Positions 44,513 to 53,244 of a stretch of DNA of 64,000 nt are shown here, in pieces. Positions within the stretch are counted from its first letter, which is position 1; each line of letters starts with the position of its first letter. The position numbers and the translations under genes were made by a program. This DNA is from Streptomyces marokkonensis (GTDB lineage Bacteria; Actinomycetota; Actinomycetes; Streptomycetales; Streptomycetaceae). The notes under the pieces were generated by a model. It saw only the letters and a program-made list of their open reading frames with translations, searched no databases and had not been told where the DNA came from. The DNA lies in NCBI RefSeq assembly GCF_008312835.1, contig NZ_VSKS01000001.1, forward strand, positions 496,001-560,000, read 5' to 3'.

Positions 44513-44770
44513 GGCAGCACGAGCGGGGACGGGACTGCTGCGCTCATGGCCGGGAGCATACTGCCGGGGCGGGCAGGGTCGCGTCCGCGTCCGTCCGCGT
44601 CCGTCCGCGGCGACGTGCGCGGTCGGGCGCCGGCTCCGTCAGCGGATCCGGGCAGGAACGGCCGTCCGCCGCCGGACGCCCCCGGGCCGCCGGCGCGCTC
44701 TTCCCCGGCTGCCGTGCCGGGTTACCATGCCCCTTTCATGCCGAGGCCCGGAGCAGGGGGCGCACGCACA

Positions 44771-45685
44771 ATGCTGAGAGAGGTCACCGCGGCCCGCTAC
44801 GTCACACCGCTGCGGTCCGGCGGCTCCGTCCCCGCCGTCGTCGAGGCCGACGACCTCGGTACCTACGTCGTGAAGTTCACCGGATCCGCGCAGGGGCGCA
44901 AGGCGCTGGTCGCCGAGGTGATCGTGGGGGAGCTGGCGCGGGCGCTCGGGCTGCGGTTCCCCGAGCTGGTGCTGGTGCACTTCGATCCGGCGGTGGCGGA
45001 CAGCGAGCCGCACCAGGAGGTGCGGGACCTGCACGCCGCCAGCGCCGGGATCAATCTCGGCATGGACCATCTGCCGGGCGCCCGGGACTTCACCCCGGAG
45101 ATCGCCGAGGTCTTTCCCGTCGATCCGCTGGAGGCCGGGCGCGTCGTCTGGCTCGACGCCCTGACGGTGAACGTGGACCGGACCGTGCACAGTTCCAACC
45201 TGGTGGTCTGGCCGACGCTCGGCGTCGCACCCCCGCGGCTGTGGCTGATCGACCACGGGGCCGCGCTCGTCTTCCACCACCGCTGGGAGGGCTCCGACCC
45301 CGCCAAGGCGTACGACTTCCGGCACCACGCCCTCGGTCATTACGGACCCGACGTCCGCGCGGCGGACGCCGAGCTGGCGCCTAAGGTGACCGAGGAGCTG
45401 TTGCGGTCCATCGCCGCGGAGGTTCCCGACGACTGGCTGGCGGGCGACTCCCGGTTCGCCACGCCCGACGAGGTCCGGGAGGCGTACGTGGCGTACCTCC
45501 ACGCGCGCGTGCGGTCGTCGCGGGACTGGCTGCCCACCGACTTCCCCACCGCGCGGCAGCTGGCCGAGGAGAACGCCCGGCGTGCGGCGCGGACCCGGCA
45601 GGGGCGGCCCGACTGGCTGAAGCGCGTTCCGGACCTGCACGGCAAACCGGCGGCGGAGCAGGACTGGTCGGTGCACCTGGGGTGA
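44771..45685 (+). CDS. HipA-like kinase family protein
   Basis: A 304-residue protein of the HipA-family kinase group. It starts MLREVTAARYVTPLRSGGSV as its streptomycete relatives do; TYVVKFTGSAQGRKALVAEV holds the ATP-contacting Lys, WLDALTVNVDRTVHSSNLVV the catalytic Asp/Asn loop, and LWLIDHGAALVF the metal Asp. No HipB-like antitoxin or N-terminal HipA-N1 domain is present, so it is not a classical hipBA toxin. A GGGGG run 10 nt before the ATG may serve as ribosome site. Substrate unknown. Confidence 0.8.
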   Translation: MLREVTAARYVTPLRSGGSVPAVVEADDLGTYVVKFTGSAQGRKALVAEVIVGELARALGLRFPELVLVHFDPAVADSEPHQEVRDLHAASAGINLGMDHLPGARDFTPEIAEVFPVDPLEAGRVVWLDALTVNVDRTVHSSNLVVWPTLGVAPPRLWLIDHGAALVFHHRWEGSDPAKAYDFRHHALGHYGPDVRAADAELAPKVTEELLRSIAAEVPDDWLAGDSRFATPDEVREAYVAYLHARVRSSRDWLPTDFPTARQLAEENARRAARTRQGRPDWLKRVPDLHGKPAAEQDWSVHLG

Positions 45686-45693
45686 CGGCGGAC

Positions 45694-45733
45694 GCGGGTG
45701 TCCCGGGCGGCCCGCACCGCTCGGGACACCCGC
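45694..45733. terminator. Bidirectional terminator hairpin
   Basis: A perfect 12-bp stem (GCGGGTGTCCCG and complement) with a 16-nt loop lies between the convergent HipA-like and aceB genes. Confidence 0.7.
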
Positions 45734-45739
45734 TCCGGC

Positions 45740-47365
45740 TCAGCCCTTGAGCTGCTGGTACGCCGGCAGGGTGAGGAAGTCGACGTACTCCTCGTCGAGG
45801 GAGACCTTCAGCAGCAGGTCGTGGGCCTGCTGCCAGTTGCCCGCCGCGAAGGCCTCCTCACCGATTTCCGCGCGGATGTCCGCCAGTTCCCCGGCGGCGA
45901 CCTTGCGGGCCAGCTCGGCGGTGACCTGCTCGCCGTTGTCGAGGACGACCTCCGCGTTGATCCACTGCCAGATCTGGGAGCGGGAGATCTCGGCGGTGGC
46001 CGCGTCCTCCATCAGGTTGAAGATCGCGACCGCGCCGAGACCGCGCAGCCACGCCTCGATGTAGCGGATGCCGACCTGTACGGCGTTGACCAGGCCGGCG
46101 TACGTCGGCCTGGCGTCCAGGGAGTCGATGGCGATGAGGTCCGAGGCGTGGACCTCGACGTCCTCGCGGAGGCGGTCCTTCTGGTTCGGCCTGTCGCCGA
46201 GCACCCGGTCGAAGGACTCCATGGCGATCGGGACCAGGTCGGGGTGGGCGACCCAGGAGCCGTCGAAGCCGTCGTTCGCCTCCCGGTCCTTGTCGGCGCG
46301 GACCTTCTCGAAGGCCGTCCTGTTGACCTCCGCGTCCCGGCGGGAGGGAATGAACGCCGCCATGCCGCCGATCGCGTGCGCGCCGCGCTTGTGGCAGGTG
46401 CGCACGAGGAGTTCGGTGTACGCGCGCATGAACGGGGCGGTCATGGTGACCGCGTTGCGGTCCGGCAGGACGAACCGGGCCCCGCCGTCACGGAAGTTCT
46501 TGACGATGGAGAAGAGGTAGTCCCAGCGGCCGGCGTTCAGACCGGAGGCGTGGTCGCGCAGCTCGTACAGGATCTCCTCCATCTCGTACGCGGCCGTGAT
46601 CGTCTCGATCAGGACGGTGGCGCGCACGGTGCCCCGGGGAACGCCCAGGTAGTCCTGCGCGAAGACGAACACCTCGTTCCACAGCCGGGCCTCCAGGTGG
46701 GACTCCGTCTTGGGGAGGTAGAAGTACGGGCCCTTGCCGAGGTCGATCAGCCGCTTGGCGTTGTGGAAGAAGTACAGACCGAAGTCGACGAGCGCGCCGG
46801 GCACCGGGGTGCCGTCGGGGTCGGTGAGGTGACGCTCGTCGAGGTGCCAGCCGCGCGGGCGCATGACGACCGTCGCCAGTTCCCCGTTCGGGCGCAGGGC
46901 GTAGGACTTGCCGGTGCCCGGGTCGGTGAAGTCGATGTTCCGCGTGTAGGCGTCGATCAGGTTGAGCTGGCCGGTGACCACGTTTTCCCAGGTGGGCGCG
47001 GACGCGTCCTCGAAGTCCGCGAGCCAGACCCTCGCGCCGGAGTTGAGGGCGTTGATGGTCATCTTGCGGTCGGTGGGGCCGGTGATCTCGACGCGGCGGT
47101 CGTCGAGGGCCTCGGGGGCGGGGGCCACCTTCCAGGAGTCGTCCGCGCGGATCGCGGCCGTCTCCGGGAGGAAGTCGAGCGTGCAGGTGCGGGCGATCTC
47201 GGCGCGGCGTTCCGCGCGGCGGGCGAGGAGTTCGTCGCGCCGGGGTGTGAACCGCCGGTGCAGCGCGGCCACGAAGGCGAGCGCAGGCTCGGTGAGCACC
47301 TCCTCCTGCCGGGGCAGGGGCTCGGCGTCGACGACGGCCAGCGGGGACGGCGCTGGTGCGGACAT
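45740..47365 (-). CDS. aceB: Malate synthase A
   Basis: A 541-residue enzyme condensing glyoxylate with acetyl-CoA to malate. It has the AceB-type length and blocks: [101 protein letters not shown] and the catalytic Asp region in [21 protein letters not shown]. Here it lies beside the allantoin genes rather than isocitrate lyase, so its likely source of glyoxylate is ureide breakdown. The upstream region carries an IclR-type site, a phased weak copy and a TTCAAT-N5-GTTGAT palindrome. Confidence 0.96.
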   Translation of the reverse strand: MSAPAPSPLAVVDAEPLPRQEEVLTEPALAFVAALHRRFTPRRDELLARRAERRAEIARTCTLDFLPETAAIRADDSWKVAPAPEALDDRRVEITGPTDRKMTINALNSGARVWLADFEDASAPTWENVVTGQLNLIDAYTRNIDFTDPGTGKSYALRPNGELATVVMRPRGWHLDERHLTDPDGTPVPGALVDFGLYFFHNAKRLIDLGKGPYFYLPKTESHLEARLWNEVFVFAQDYLGVPRGTVRATVLIETITAAYEMEEILYELRDHASGLNAGRWDYLFSIVKNFRDGGARFVLPDRNAVTMTAPFMRAYTELLVRTCHKRGAHAIGGMAAFIPSRRDAEVNRTAFEKVRADKDREANDGFDGSWVAHPDLVPIAMESFDRVLGDRPNQKDRLREDVEVHASDLIAIDSLDARPTYAGLVNAVQVGIRYIEAWLRGLGAVAIFNLMEDAATAEISRSQIWQWINAEVVLDNGEQVTAELARKVAAGELADIRAEIGEEAFAAGNWQQAHDLLLKVSLDEEYVDFLTLPAYQQLKG

Positions 47366-47449
47366 CAGCTGTCACTTCCTTCGCGTGCGTGGCACCGGGT
47401 GCCGGTCGGCCCGGGTACGGCTGCGGACGCCCGTACGGACGTCGGGCGC

Positions 47450-47464
47450 TTCTGACCAGTGGAT
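47450..47464. promoter_or_regulatory. Degenerate IclR-type site before aceB
   Basis: TTCTGACCAGTGGAT matches TTCC-N7-GGAA at six of eight fixed bases, with its centre exactly 21 bp from the strong site, as before gcl and hyi. Confidence 0.35.
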
Positions 47465-47470
47465 AGTAGT

Positions 47471-47485
47471 TTCCTCATGGTGGAA
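47471..47485. promoter_or_regulatory. IclR-type operator before aceB
   Basis: TTCCTCATGGTGGAA is a perfect TTCC-N7-GGAA site 106 bases before the malate synthase start. Confidence 0.75.
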
Positions 47486-47486
47486 G

Positions 47487-47503
47487 TTCAATGTTTTGTT
47501 GAT
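47487..47503. promoter_or_regulatory. TTCAAT-N5-GTTGAT palindrome before aceB
   Basis: TTCAAT-GTTTT-GTTGAT matches the TTCAAC-N5-GTTGAA motif of uraD and allB at ten of twelve positions and directly adjoins the IclR-type site. Confidence 0.45.
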
Positions 47504-47572
47504 GTCGAGATTCTCCGGGCCGAGGGAACGTGGCGCCCGGTGCCACCCCGCTCACCGGTTGCCGCCCCCGGC

Positions 47573-48172
47573 TCATTCGAGGTGCGCCAGATCGGCCTCG
47601 GTGTCGATGTCGTACGGCTCGGCCACGTCACCGCACTCGACGAGCGCGACCCGGTCCGCGTGCTCCCTCAGGTAGGCGCGTGCCCCCCGGTCGCCGGTCG
47701 CAGTCGCGGCGATCCCTGCCCAGTGCGCGGCGCCGAACAGAACGGGATGGCCGCGTACGCCGGCATAGGCGGCGGACACCAGGGACTCGGGGGAGTCGTA
47801 CGCGCCGAGCACCCGGGCGACCGCTTCCGGCCCGATCCCGGGCTGGTCGACCAGGGACACCAGCGCGGCCCGCGCGCCCGTGCCGGCCAGGGAGTCGAGA
47901 CCGGCCCGCAGGGAGGTGCCCATGCCCCGCTCCCACGCCGGGTTGTCGACGAGTGCGCAGTCCGGCAGCGAGGCGCGGGCGCGCACGTCGTCCGCGCGCG
48001 CACCGAGCACCACGTGCACGCGCGCGCAGCCGCCGGCCCGCAGGGCCGCCACCGCGTGTTCCACGAGCGGCCGTCCCCGGTGCGTGAGCAGCGCCTTGGG
48101 GCGTCCGCCGAGCCGCCGTCCGCCGCCGGCCGCCAGCAGCAGTCCCACGACCCGGTCTTCGTCGTCCGTCAT
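47573..48172 (-). CDS. MocA-like nucleotidyltransferase
   Basis: A 199-residue NTP transferase of the MobA/MocA kind. GLLLAAGGGRRLGGRPKALL is the nucleotide-binding loop with the Lys; VSLVDQPGIGPEAVARVL holds the Mg Asp; AAYAGVRGHPVLFGAAHW and PYDIDTEADLAHL complete the fold. Relatives attach CTP or GTP to molybdopterin; a CTP:molybdopterin enzyme would serve xanthine dehydrogenase, the enzyme that makes urate. That link is inferred from position between aceB and the iclR gene. AGGA lies just upstream of the ATG at 48172. Confidence 0.8.
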   Translation of the reverse strand: MTDDEDRVVGLLLAAGGGRRLGGRPKALLTHRGRPLVEHAVAALRAGGCARVHVVLGARADDVRARASLPDCALVDNPAWERGMGTSLRAGLDSLAGTGARAALVSLVDQPGIGPEAVARVLGAYDSPESLVSAAYAGVRGHPVLFGAAHWAGIAATATGDRGARAYLREHADRVALVECGDVAEPYDIDTEADLAHLE

Positions 48173-48375
48173 GAGTCCTGCATACCGCACCGGCCGCGCG
48201 TTGCCGGGGCGGCGCGGGACACGGGTGCCCAGGGCCACGATGTCACGCTGCGGAACAAGTCGATGACGCAGCGGACTGGCGCGAAGGCCCCGAGGTGGCG
48301 TTTACTGGCGCGCACCGACCGGCGGGGGCCGGGGCCGGAAGGGGCGGCGCACGACGACGTGTCAGGGGGAGGACT

Positions 48376-48690
48376 GTGTTGCGGAGCGTGGAGCACAGGC
48401 GCGTGTCCGGCGGTCAGGTGGACCCACGGGTGACGGAGCTGCGCTCCGCCGTGTCCCGGTTACGCCGCCGACTCGCCGCCCATCCGGTGGAGTTCCGGGA
48501 CCGGGGCATCGCGGAGGAGGAACTCGCCGCGCTGGCCGGCCTGGCCGCCGCCGACGCTCCCGAGGTTGCCCGGCTGCGCCGCTCCCTGCTGCTGGTCGCC
48601 GGTGCCATCGGCTCGGTCAGCGCCCTGGCGCAGGGCGTGCGCGAACTGCGCGAGGCGGTCGACCTGTTCGGCCGGTCACCACGCGGTTGA
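48376..48690 (+). CDS. Small helical protein (DUF5955-like)
   Basis: A 104-residue protein, mainly helical: VTELRSAVSRLRRRLAAHPV, EEELAALAGLAAADAPEVAR LRRSLL and a hydrophobic helix (LLLVAGAIGSVSALAQGVRE L). It resembles the DUF5955 proteins found at this place in other streptomycetes (from memory). Start GTG 48376 or the TTG after it, both behind GGGGGAGGA. Function unknown. Convergent with the iclR gene. Confidence 0.6.
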   Translation: MLRSVEHRRVSGGQVDPRVTELRSAVSRLRRRLAAHPVEFRDRGIAEEELAALAGLAAADAPEVARLRRSLLLVAGAIGSVSALAQGVRELREAVDLFGRSPRG

Positions 48691-48721
48691 CGCCCGCACG
48701 TACGCACCCGGCTCCGGTTCG

Positions 48722-49528
48722 TCAGGCGGTCGGCGCGGTGCCCGGCGTGGTGAGCGCCTCCGAGAGTTCCGCCGCGACCTGCTGGAGCACCGGGACGATC
48801 CTCTCGGTCGCCGCCTCCGTGACCCGGCCCGCGGGCCCCGAGATCGAGATCGCCGCAGCCGTCGGCGAGTCGGGCACCGGGACCGCGAGGCAGCGGACGC
48901 CGATCTCCTGCTCGTTGTCGTCGATCGCGTAGCCCTGGCGGCGTGCGTCCTCCAGGGCGGCGAGGAAGCCCTCCGGGGTGGTGATGGTCCTGTCCGTCGC
49001 GGCGGGCATGCCGGTACGGCCGAGCAGGGCCCGCACCTCCTCCGGCGGGAAGCCGGACAGCAGGGCCTTGCCCACGCCGGTGGAGTGCGGCAGGACGCGC
49101 CGTCCGACCTCGGTGAACATCCGCATGGAGTGCTTGGACGGCACCTGTGCCACGTACACGATCTCGTCCCCGTCGAGCAGCGCCATGTTCGCCGTCTCGC
49201 CGGTCTCCTCCACCAGCCGGGCCAGATACGGGCGCGCCCAGGTGCCCAGCAGCCGGGAGGCGGACTCGCCGAGCCGGATCAGGCGCGGGCCGAGCGCGTA
49301 CCGGCGGTTGGGCTGCTGGCGCACGTAACCGCAGGCGACCAGGGTGCGCATCAGGCGGTGGATCGTCGGCAGGGGCAGCCCGCTGCTCGCGGACAACTCG
49401 CTCAGGCCGACCTCGCCCCCCGCGTCCGCCATCCGTTCGAGCAGGTCGAAGGCGCGCTCGAGGGACTGCACGCCGCCACTGGCGGCGGACCGGGCGGAGT
49501 CGGTGGTGCTGGCGCTTGACGTCGGCAC
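48722..49528 (-). CDS. allR: IclR family regulator of allantoin/glyoxylate genes (AllR)
   Basis: A 268-residue IclR protein. Winged HTH at about 18-85: VQSLERAFDLLERMADAGGE VGLSELSASSGLPLPTIHRL. The IclR effector domain follows (about 95-260): YLARLVEETGETANMALLDG, VGRRVLPHSTGVGKALLSGF and IDDNEQEIGVRCLAVPVPDS. S. coelicolor AllR, a repressor of allantoin and glyoxylate genes, is the obvious relative. The GTG at 49528 has AAAGGAA about 7 nt upstream. Divergent from allB with two TTCC-N7-GGAA sites in the 242-base gap, pointing to self-control and control of the pathway. Glyoxylate or allantoin derivatives are likely effectors by analogy. Confidence 0.92.
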   Translation of the reverse strand: MPTSSASTTDSARSAASGGVQSLERAFDLLERMADAGGEVGLSELSASSGLPLPTIHRLMRTLVACGYVRQQPNRRYALGPRLIRLGESASRLLGTWARPYLARLVEETGETANMALLDGDEIVYVAQVPSKHSMRMFTEVGRRVLPHSTGVGKALLSGFPPEEVRALLGRTGMPAATDRTITTPEGFLAALEDARRQGYAIDDNEQEIGVRCLAVPVPDSPTAAAISISGPAGRVTEAATERIVPVLQQVAAELSEALTTPGTAPTA

Positions 49529-49630
49529 GGCGCGTTCCTTTCGGGGCTGGCGGGGAGGGCAGAAGCCTACCCGGCGGCCGCTCGACCGCCCGCTTGTGCG
49601 TAGCTGCGTTCTTGCTTTCCGAAAGTGTAA

Positions 49631-49645
49631 TTCCGCTTTATGGAA
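49631..49645. promoter_or_regulatory. IclR-type operator before allR
   Basis: TTCCGCTTTATGGAA, a perfect TTCC-N7-GGAA site 102 bases before the allR start. No clear 21-bp-phased partner was found. Confidence 0.7.
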
Positions 49646-49722
49646 AGATCCAGAGCGGGGTCGTCGGCCCGGCCGCACGGGAGGCGTGCCCTTGACGGGG
49701 CCGGGGCCGAGGTGAAGACTCC

Positions 49723-49739
49723 TTCAACAGAACGTTGAA
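49723..49739. promoter_or_regulatory. Perfect TTCAAC-N5-GTTGAA palindrome before allB
   Basis: TTCAAC-AGAAC-GTTGAA is a perfect inverted repeat that directly abuts the IclR-type site at 49740. It is the best copy of the second motif. Confidence 0.65.
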
Positions 49740-49754
49740 TTCCGCCAGGTGGAA
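49740..49754. promoter_or_regulatory. IclR-type operator before allB
   Basis: TTCCGCCAGGTGGAA ends a few bases before the allB ribosome site (AGGAGG), so a bound repressor would also cover the translation start region of the DNA. Confidence 0.7.
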
Positions 49755-49770
49755 GGTCAGGAGGATCCGG

Positions 49771-51111
49771 GTGTCCGACGCCGAACTGGTGCTGCGCTCC
49801 ACGCGCGTCATCACTCCCGAGGCGACGCGCGCCGCGTCCGTCGTGGTCACCGACGGCACGATCACGGCCGTACTGCCCCACGACGCACCCGTGCCCGAGG
49901 GCGCCCGCCTGGAGGACCTCGGGGACGACGTCCTGCTGCCCGGCCTGGTCGACACCCACGTGCACGTCAACGACCCGGGCCGCACCGAGTGGGAGGGCTT
50001 CTGGACCGCCACCCGCGCGGCGGCGGCCGGCGGCATCACCACCCTGGTCGACATGCCGCTCAACTCCCTCCCGCCGACCACCACCGTCGACCACCTGCGC
50101 ACCAAGCGGCGCGCGGCCGCGGGCAAGGCGCACGTCGACGTCGGATTCTGGGGCGGCGCCCTGCCGGACAACGTCAAGGACCTGCGCCCGCTGCACGAGG
50201 CCGGCGTCTTCGGCTTCAAGGCCTTCCTGTCGCCCTCCGGCGTGGACGAGTTCCCGCACCTGGACCAGGAGCGGCTGGCCCGCTCCCTCGCCGAGATCGC
50301 CGCCTTCGACGGTCTGCTGATCGTGCACGCCGAGGACCCGCACCACCTCGCCGCCGCCCCGCAGCACGGCGGCCCGAGATACGCCGACTTCCTCGCCTCC
50401 CGCCCGCGCGACGCCGAGGACACCGCCGTCGCCCACCTCGTCGAGCAGGCGAAACGGCTGGGCGCGCGGGTGCACGTGCTGCACCTCTCCTCCAGCGACG
50501 CGCTCCCCGTGATCGCCGCGGCCAAGGCGGACGGCGTACGGGTCACCGTCGAGACCTGCCCCCACTACCTCACCCTCACCGCGGAGGAAGTCCCGGACGG
50601 GGCCAGCGAGTTCAAGTGCTGCCCGCCCATCCGCGAGGCCGCCAACCAGGACCTGCTCTGGCAGGCCCTGGCGGACGGCACCATCGACTGCGTCGTCACC
50701 GACCACTCCCCGTCCACCGCCGACCTCAAGACGGACGACTTCTCGACCGCCTGGGGCGGCATCTCCGGCCTCCAGCTCAGCCTGTCCGCCGTCTGGACCG
50801 AGGCCCGCCGGCGTGGCCACGGCCTGGAGGACGTGGTCCGCTGGATGTCGGAGCGGACGGCCCGGCTGGCCGGTCTCGACGCGCGCAAGGGCGCCATCGC
50901 GCCCGGCCGCGACGCCGACTTCGCCGTCCTCGCCCCCGACGAGACCTTCACCGTCGACCCGGCGGCGCTCCAGCACCGCAACCGCGTGACGGCGTACGCG
51001 GGCAAGACCCTGCACGGCGTCGTCAGGTCCACCTGGCTGCGCGGCCGGCGCGTCGTGGCCGACGGCGAGTTCACCGAACCGAAGGGCCTCCTGCTCACCC
51101 GCTCCCACTGA
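49771..51111 (+). CDS. allB: Allantoinase
   Basis: A 446-residue dihydroorotase-like amidohydrolase that opens allantoin to allantoate. Metal ligands: DTHVHVND (His63, His65), the carbamylated Lys150 in [26 protein letters not shown] and VVTDHSPS. The N terminus [20 protein letters not shown] and the GISGLQ segment match AllB rather than dihydroorotase. GTG start at 49771 with AGGAGG 6 nt upstream. Followed 32 bases later by allantoicase; one operon. Confidence 0.95.
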   Translation: MSDAELVLRSTRVITPEATRAASVVVTDGTITAVLPHDAPVPEGARLEDLGDDVLLPGLVDTHVHVNDPGRTEWEGFWTATRAAAAGGITTLVDMPLNSLPPTTTVDHLRTKRRAAAGKAHVDVGFWGGALPDNVKDLRPLHEAGVFGFKAFLSPSGVDEFPHLDQERLARSLAEIAAFDGLLIVHAEDPHHLAAAPQHGGPRYADFLASRPRDAEDTAVAHLVEQAKRLGARVHVLHLSSSDALPVIAAAKADGVRVTVETCPHYLTLTAEEVPDGASEFKCCPPIREAANQDLLWQALADGTIDCVVTDHSPSTADLKTDDFSTAWGGISGLQLSLSAVWTEARRRGHGLEDVVRWMSERTARLAGLDARKGAIAPGRDADFAVLAPDETFTVDPAALQHRNRVTAYAGKTLHGVVRSTWLRGRRVVADGEFTEPKGLLLTRSH

Positions 51112-51143
51112 CACCGACTCCCGAAAGGCAGGACCGGACCACC

Positions 51144-52241
51144 GTGACGGCGATCGAGAACTTCACCGGCGACGCACACCCCTACAGCGGCGGCGACCCG
51201 TACGCGGACTACCGCACCGCCGACTTCCCCTTCAGCCACCTCGCCGACCTCGCCGACCGCCGGCTCGGCGCCGGGGTCATCGCCGCCAACGACGAGTTCT
51301 TCGCCCAGCGGGAGAACCTCCTGCTGCCCGGGCGCGCCGAGTTCGACCCCGAGCACTTCGGGCACAAGGGCAAGATCATGGACGGCTGGGAGACCCGGCG
51401 CCGGCGCGGCACCTCCGCCGAGCACCCCTGGCCGGCGGCCGAGGACCACGACTGGGCGCTGATCCGGCTCGGCGCGCCCGGGATCGTCCGCGGCATCGTC
51501 GTGGACACCGCCCACTTCCGCGGCAACCACCCGCAGGCCGTGTCCGTCGAGGGCACCTCGGTGGCGGGCTCACCGTCCCCCGCCGAACTGCTCTCGGACG
51601 ACGTGACGTGGACGACGCTGGTCCCGCGCACCCCGGTCGGCGGCCACGCGGCCAACGGCTTCGCGGTGTCCGCCGGACAGCGCTTCACCCACCTGCGCCT
51701 CAAGCAGCACCCCGACGGCGGCATCGCCCGCCTGCGCGTCCACGGCGAGGTCGTCCCGGATCCGGCGTGGCTGGCGGCGCTCGGCACGTTCGACGTCGTC
51801 GCCCTGGAGAACGGCGGCCGGGTCGAGGACGCGTCGGACCTGTTCTACTCGCCGGCCGACAACACCATCCGGCCCGGACGTTCGCACAAGATGGACGACG
51901 GCTGGGAGACCCGGCGCCGCCGCGACGAGGGCCACGACTGGATCCGCTACCGGCTGGTGGCCCAGGCGCGGATCCGGGCCCTGGAGATCGACACGGCGTA
52001 CCTGAAGGGCAACAGCGCCGGCTGGGCGTCGGTGTCCGTGCGGGACGGCGACGCCGGCGACTGGCAGGAGATCCTGCCCCGGACCCGTCTCCAGCCCGAC
52101 ACCAACCACCGCTTCGTCCTCCCGGAACCGGCGGTCGGCACCCACGCCCGCGTGGACATCCACCCGGACGGCGGCATCTCCCGCCTCCGCCTCTTCGGCT
52201 CACTGACGGACCAGGGATCAGCCACCCTGCCCCGCGCGTAG
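51144..52241 (+). CDS. alc: Allantoicase
   Basis: A 365-residue enzyme that hydrolyses allantoate to ureidoglycolate and urea. It is an internal duplication of two jelly-roll allantoicase repeats; both halves carry the same core (KIMDGWETRRRR and KMDDGWETRRRR) and RLKQHPDGGIARLRVHGEV versus DIHPDGGISRLRLFGSL. It starts at GTG 51144 with AGGA upstream. Distal gene of the allB operon, closed by two strong terminators. Confidence 0.95.
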   Translation: MTAIENFTGDAHPYSGGDPYADYRTADFPFSHLADLADRRLGAGVIAANDEFFAQRENLLLPGRAEFDPEHFGHKGKIMDGWETRRRRGTSAEHPWPAAEDHDWALIRLGAPGIVRGIVVDTAHFRGNHPQAVSVEGTSVAGSPSPAELLSDDVTWTTLVPRTPVGGHAANGFAVSAGQRFTHLRLKQHPDGGIARLRVHGEVVPDPAWLAALGTFDVVALENGGRVEDASDLFYSPADNTIRPGRSHKMDDGWETRRRRDEGHDWIRYRLVAQARIRALEIDTAYLKGNSAGWASVSVRDGDAGDWQEILPRTRLQPDTNHRFVLPEPAVGTHARVDIHPDGGISRLRLFGSLTDQGSATLPRA

Positions 52242-52243
52242 GC

Positions 52244-52281
52244 CGATTGCCGGGTGCCGCCGCGGCGGCACCCGGCAATCG
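52244..52281. terminator. Terminator 1 after alc
   Basis: An 18-bp perfect stem with a 2-nt loop begins 3 bases after the stop codon. The stem includes CGATTGCCGGGTGCCGCC. Confidence 0.8.
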
Positions 52282-52296
52282 CCGGTGGAGCAGACC

Positions 52297-52330
52297 CGGT
52301 ACGGCGGCCGTCACCCCGGCCGCCGTACCG
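52297..52330. terminator. Terminator 2, between alc and the SDR gene
   Basis: A 13-bp perfect stem (CGGTACGGCGGCC and complement) with an 8-nt loop ends 7 bases before the SDR stop codon; it probably serves that gene. Confidence 0.75.
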
Positions 52331-52336
52331 CAGACG

Positions 52337-53101
52337 TCACGCCGCATGCCCCCCGTCCACCGCGAACTCCGCGCCGGTGACGTAGGCCGCCCCTGCCAGA
52401 TGGGCGATCGTCTCCGCGACCTCCTCCGCCGTCCCGAACCGCCCCAGCGCCGTCAACGCCGTCTGACCGGCCGCATGCGGCCCGCCCGCCGGGTTCATGT
52501 CCGTGTCGATCGGCCCCGGATGGACGATGTTCGCCGTGATCCCGCGCTCGCCCAGCTCACGCGCCAGCGCCTTGGTCAGCCCCACCAGCGCCGACTTGCT
52601 CATCGCGTAGAGCGTCCCCCCGGGCCCCGGTACGCGCTGCGTCATGCACGTACCGACGGTGATGATCCGCCCTCCGCGCGGCATGACGGCGACCGCCGCG
52701 CGGGAGGCCAGGAACACCCCGCGCACGTTCACCGCGAGCACCCGGTCGACATCCGCGAGGGACAGCGTCTCCACCGGGCCGAGCACGCCGACGCCCGCGT
52801 TGTTCACCAGGACGTCGAGCCGGCCCAGCTCCCGCGCGGCGGCGGTCACCGCCCCGGCCGCGTCCTCGGGGTCACCGGCGTCCGCGCGCAGGGCCACCGC
52901 GCGGCGCCCCAGCCCCTCCACGGCCCGTACGAGGTCCCCGGCCGCCTCCTTGCCGTTCACATACGTCACCGCGACGTCCGCGCCCTCCCGCGCGAGCCGC
53001 AGCGCCGTCGCCGCGCCGATCCCGCGGCTGCCGCCGGTGATCAGGGCCGCCTTGCCGAGCAGGTTCTCCTCCGTGGTCCTCACGGATGTGTGTGTCGTCA
53101 T
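52337..53101 (-). CDS. Short-chain dehydrogenase/reductase
   Basis: A 254-residue classical SDR. TGGSRGIG (near 20) is the dinucleotide loop, NNAG the fold motif and YAMSK the catalytic Tyr-Lys. The usual catalytic Ser, 13 residues before the Tyr, is replaced: the segment reads TVGTCMT, with Cys at that place and Thr next to it. It may still work with Thr, or be altered. Starts at ATG 53101. Convergent with alc and divergent from the DHFR-like gene by about 140 bases. Substrate unknown. Confidence 0.85.
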   Translation of the reverse strand: MTTHTSVRTTEENLLGKAALITGGSRGIGAATALRLAREGADVAVTYVNGKEAAGDLVRAVEGLGRRAVALRADAGDPEDAAGAVTAAARELGRLDVLVNNAGVGVLGPVETLSLADVDRVLAVNVRGVFLASRAAVAVMPRGGRIITVGTCMTQRVPGPGGTLYAMSKSALVGLTKALARELGERGITANIVHPGPIDTDMNPAGGPHAAGQTALTALGRFGTAEEVAETIAHLAGAAYVTGAEFAVDGGHAA

Positions 53102-53244
53102 GCGTCCATCCCAGCGCCCCCGCCGGCCGGCCGCTGGCGGCGAACGGACGTCGTCCTGACGCGGCACCGATGAGTTGCGGGACCCACCGCGGTCTGCACT
53201 GATGACGTCACGTCCCCCCCGGCACCGGAAGGCAGGCACCCCTC

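Noticed and set aside
53150-53240. Upstream extension of the SDR to 53239
   Set aside because: The added 46 residues are Arg/Gly-rich and would run into the promoter and ribosome site of the divergent DHFR-like gene.
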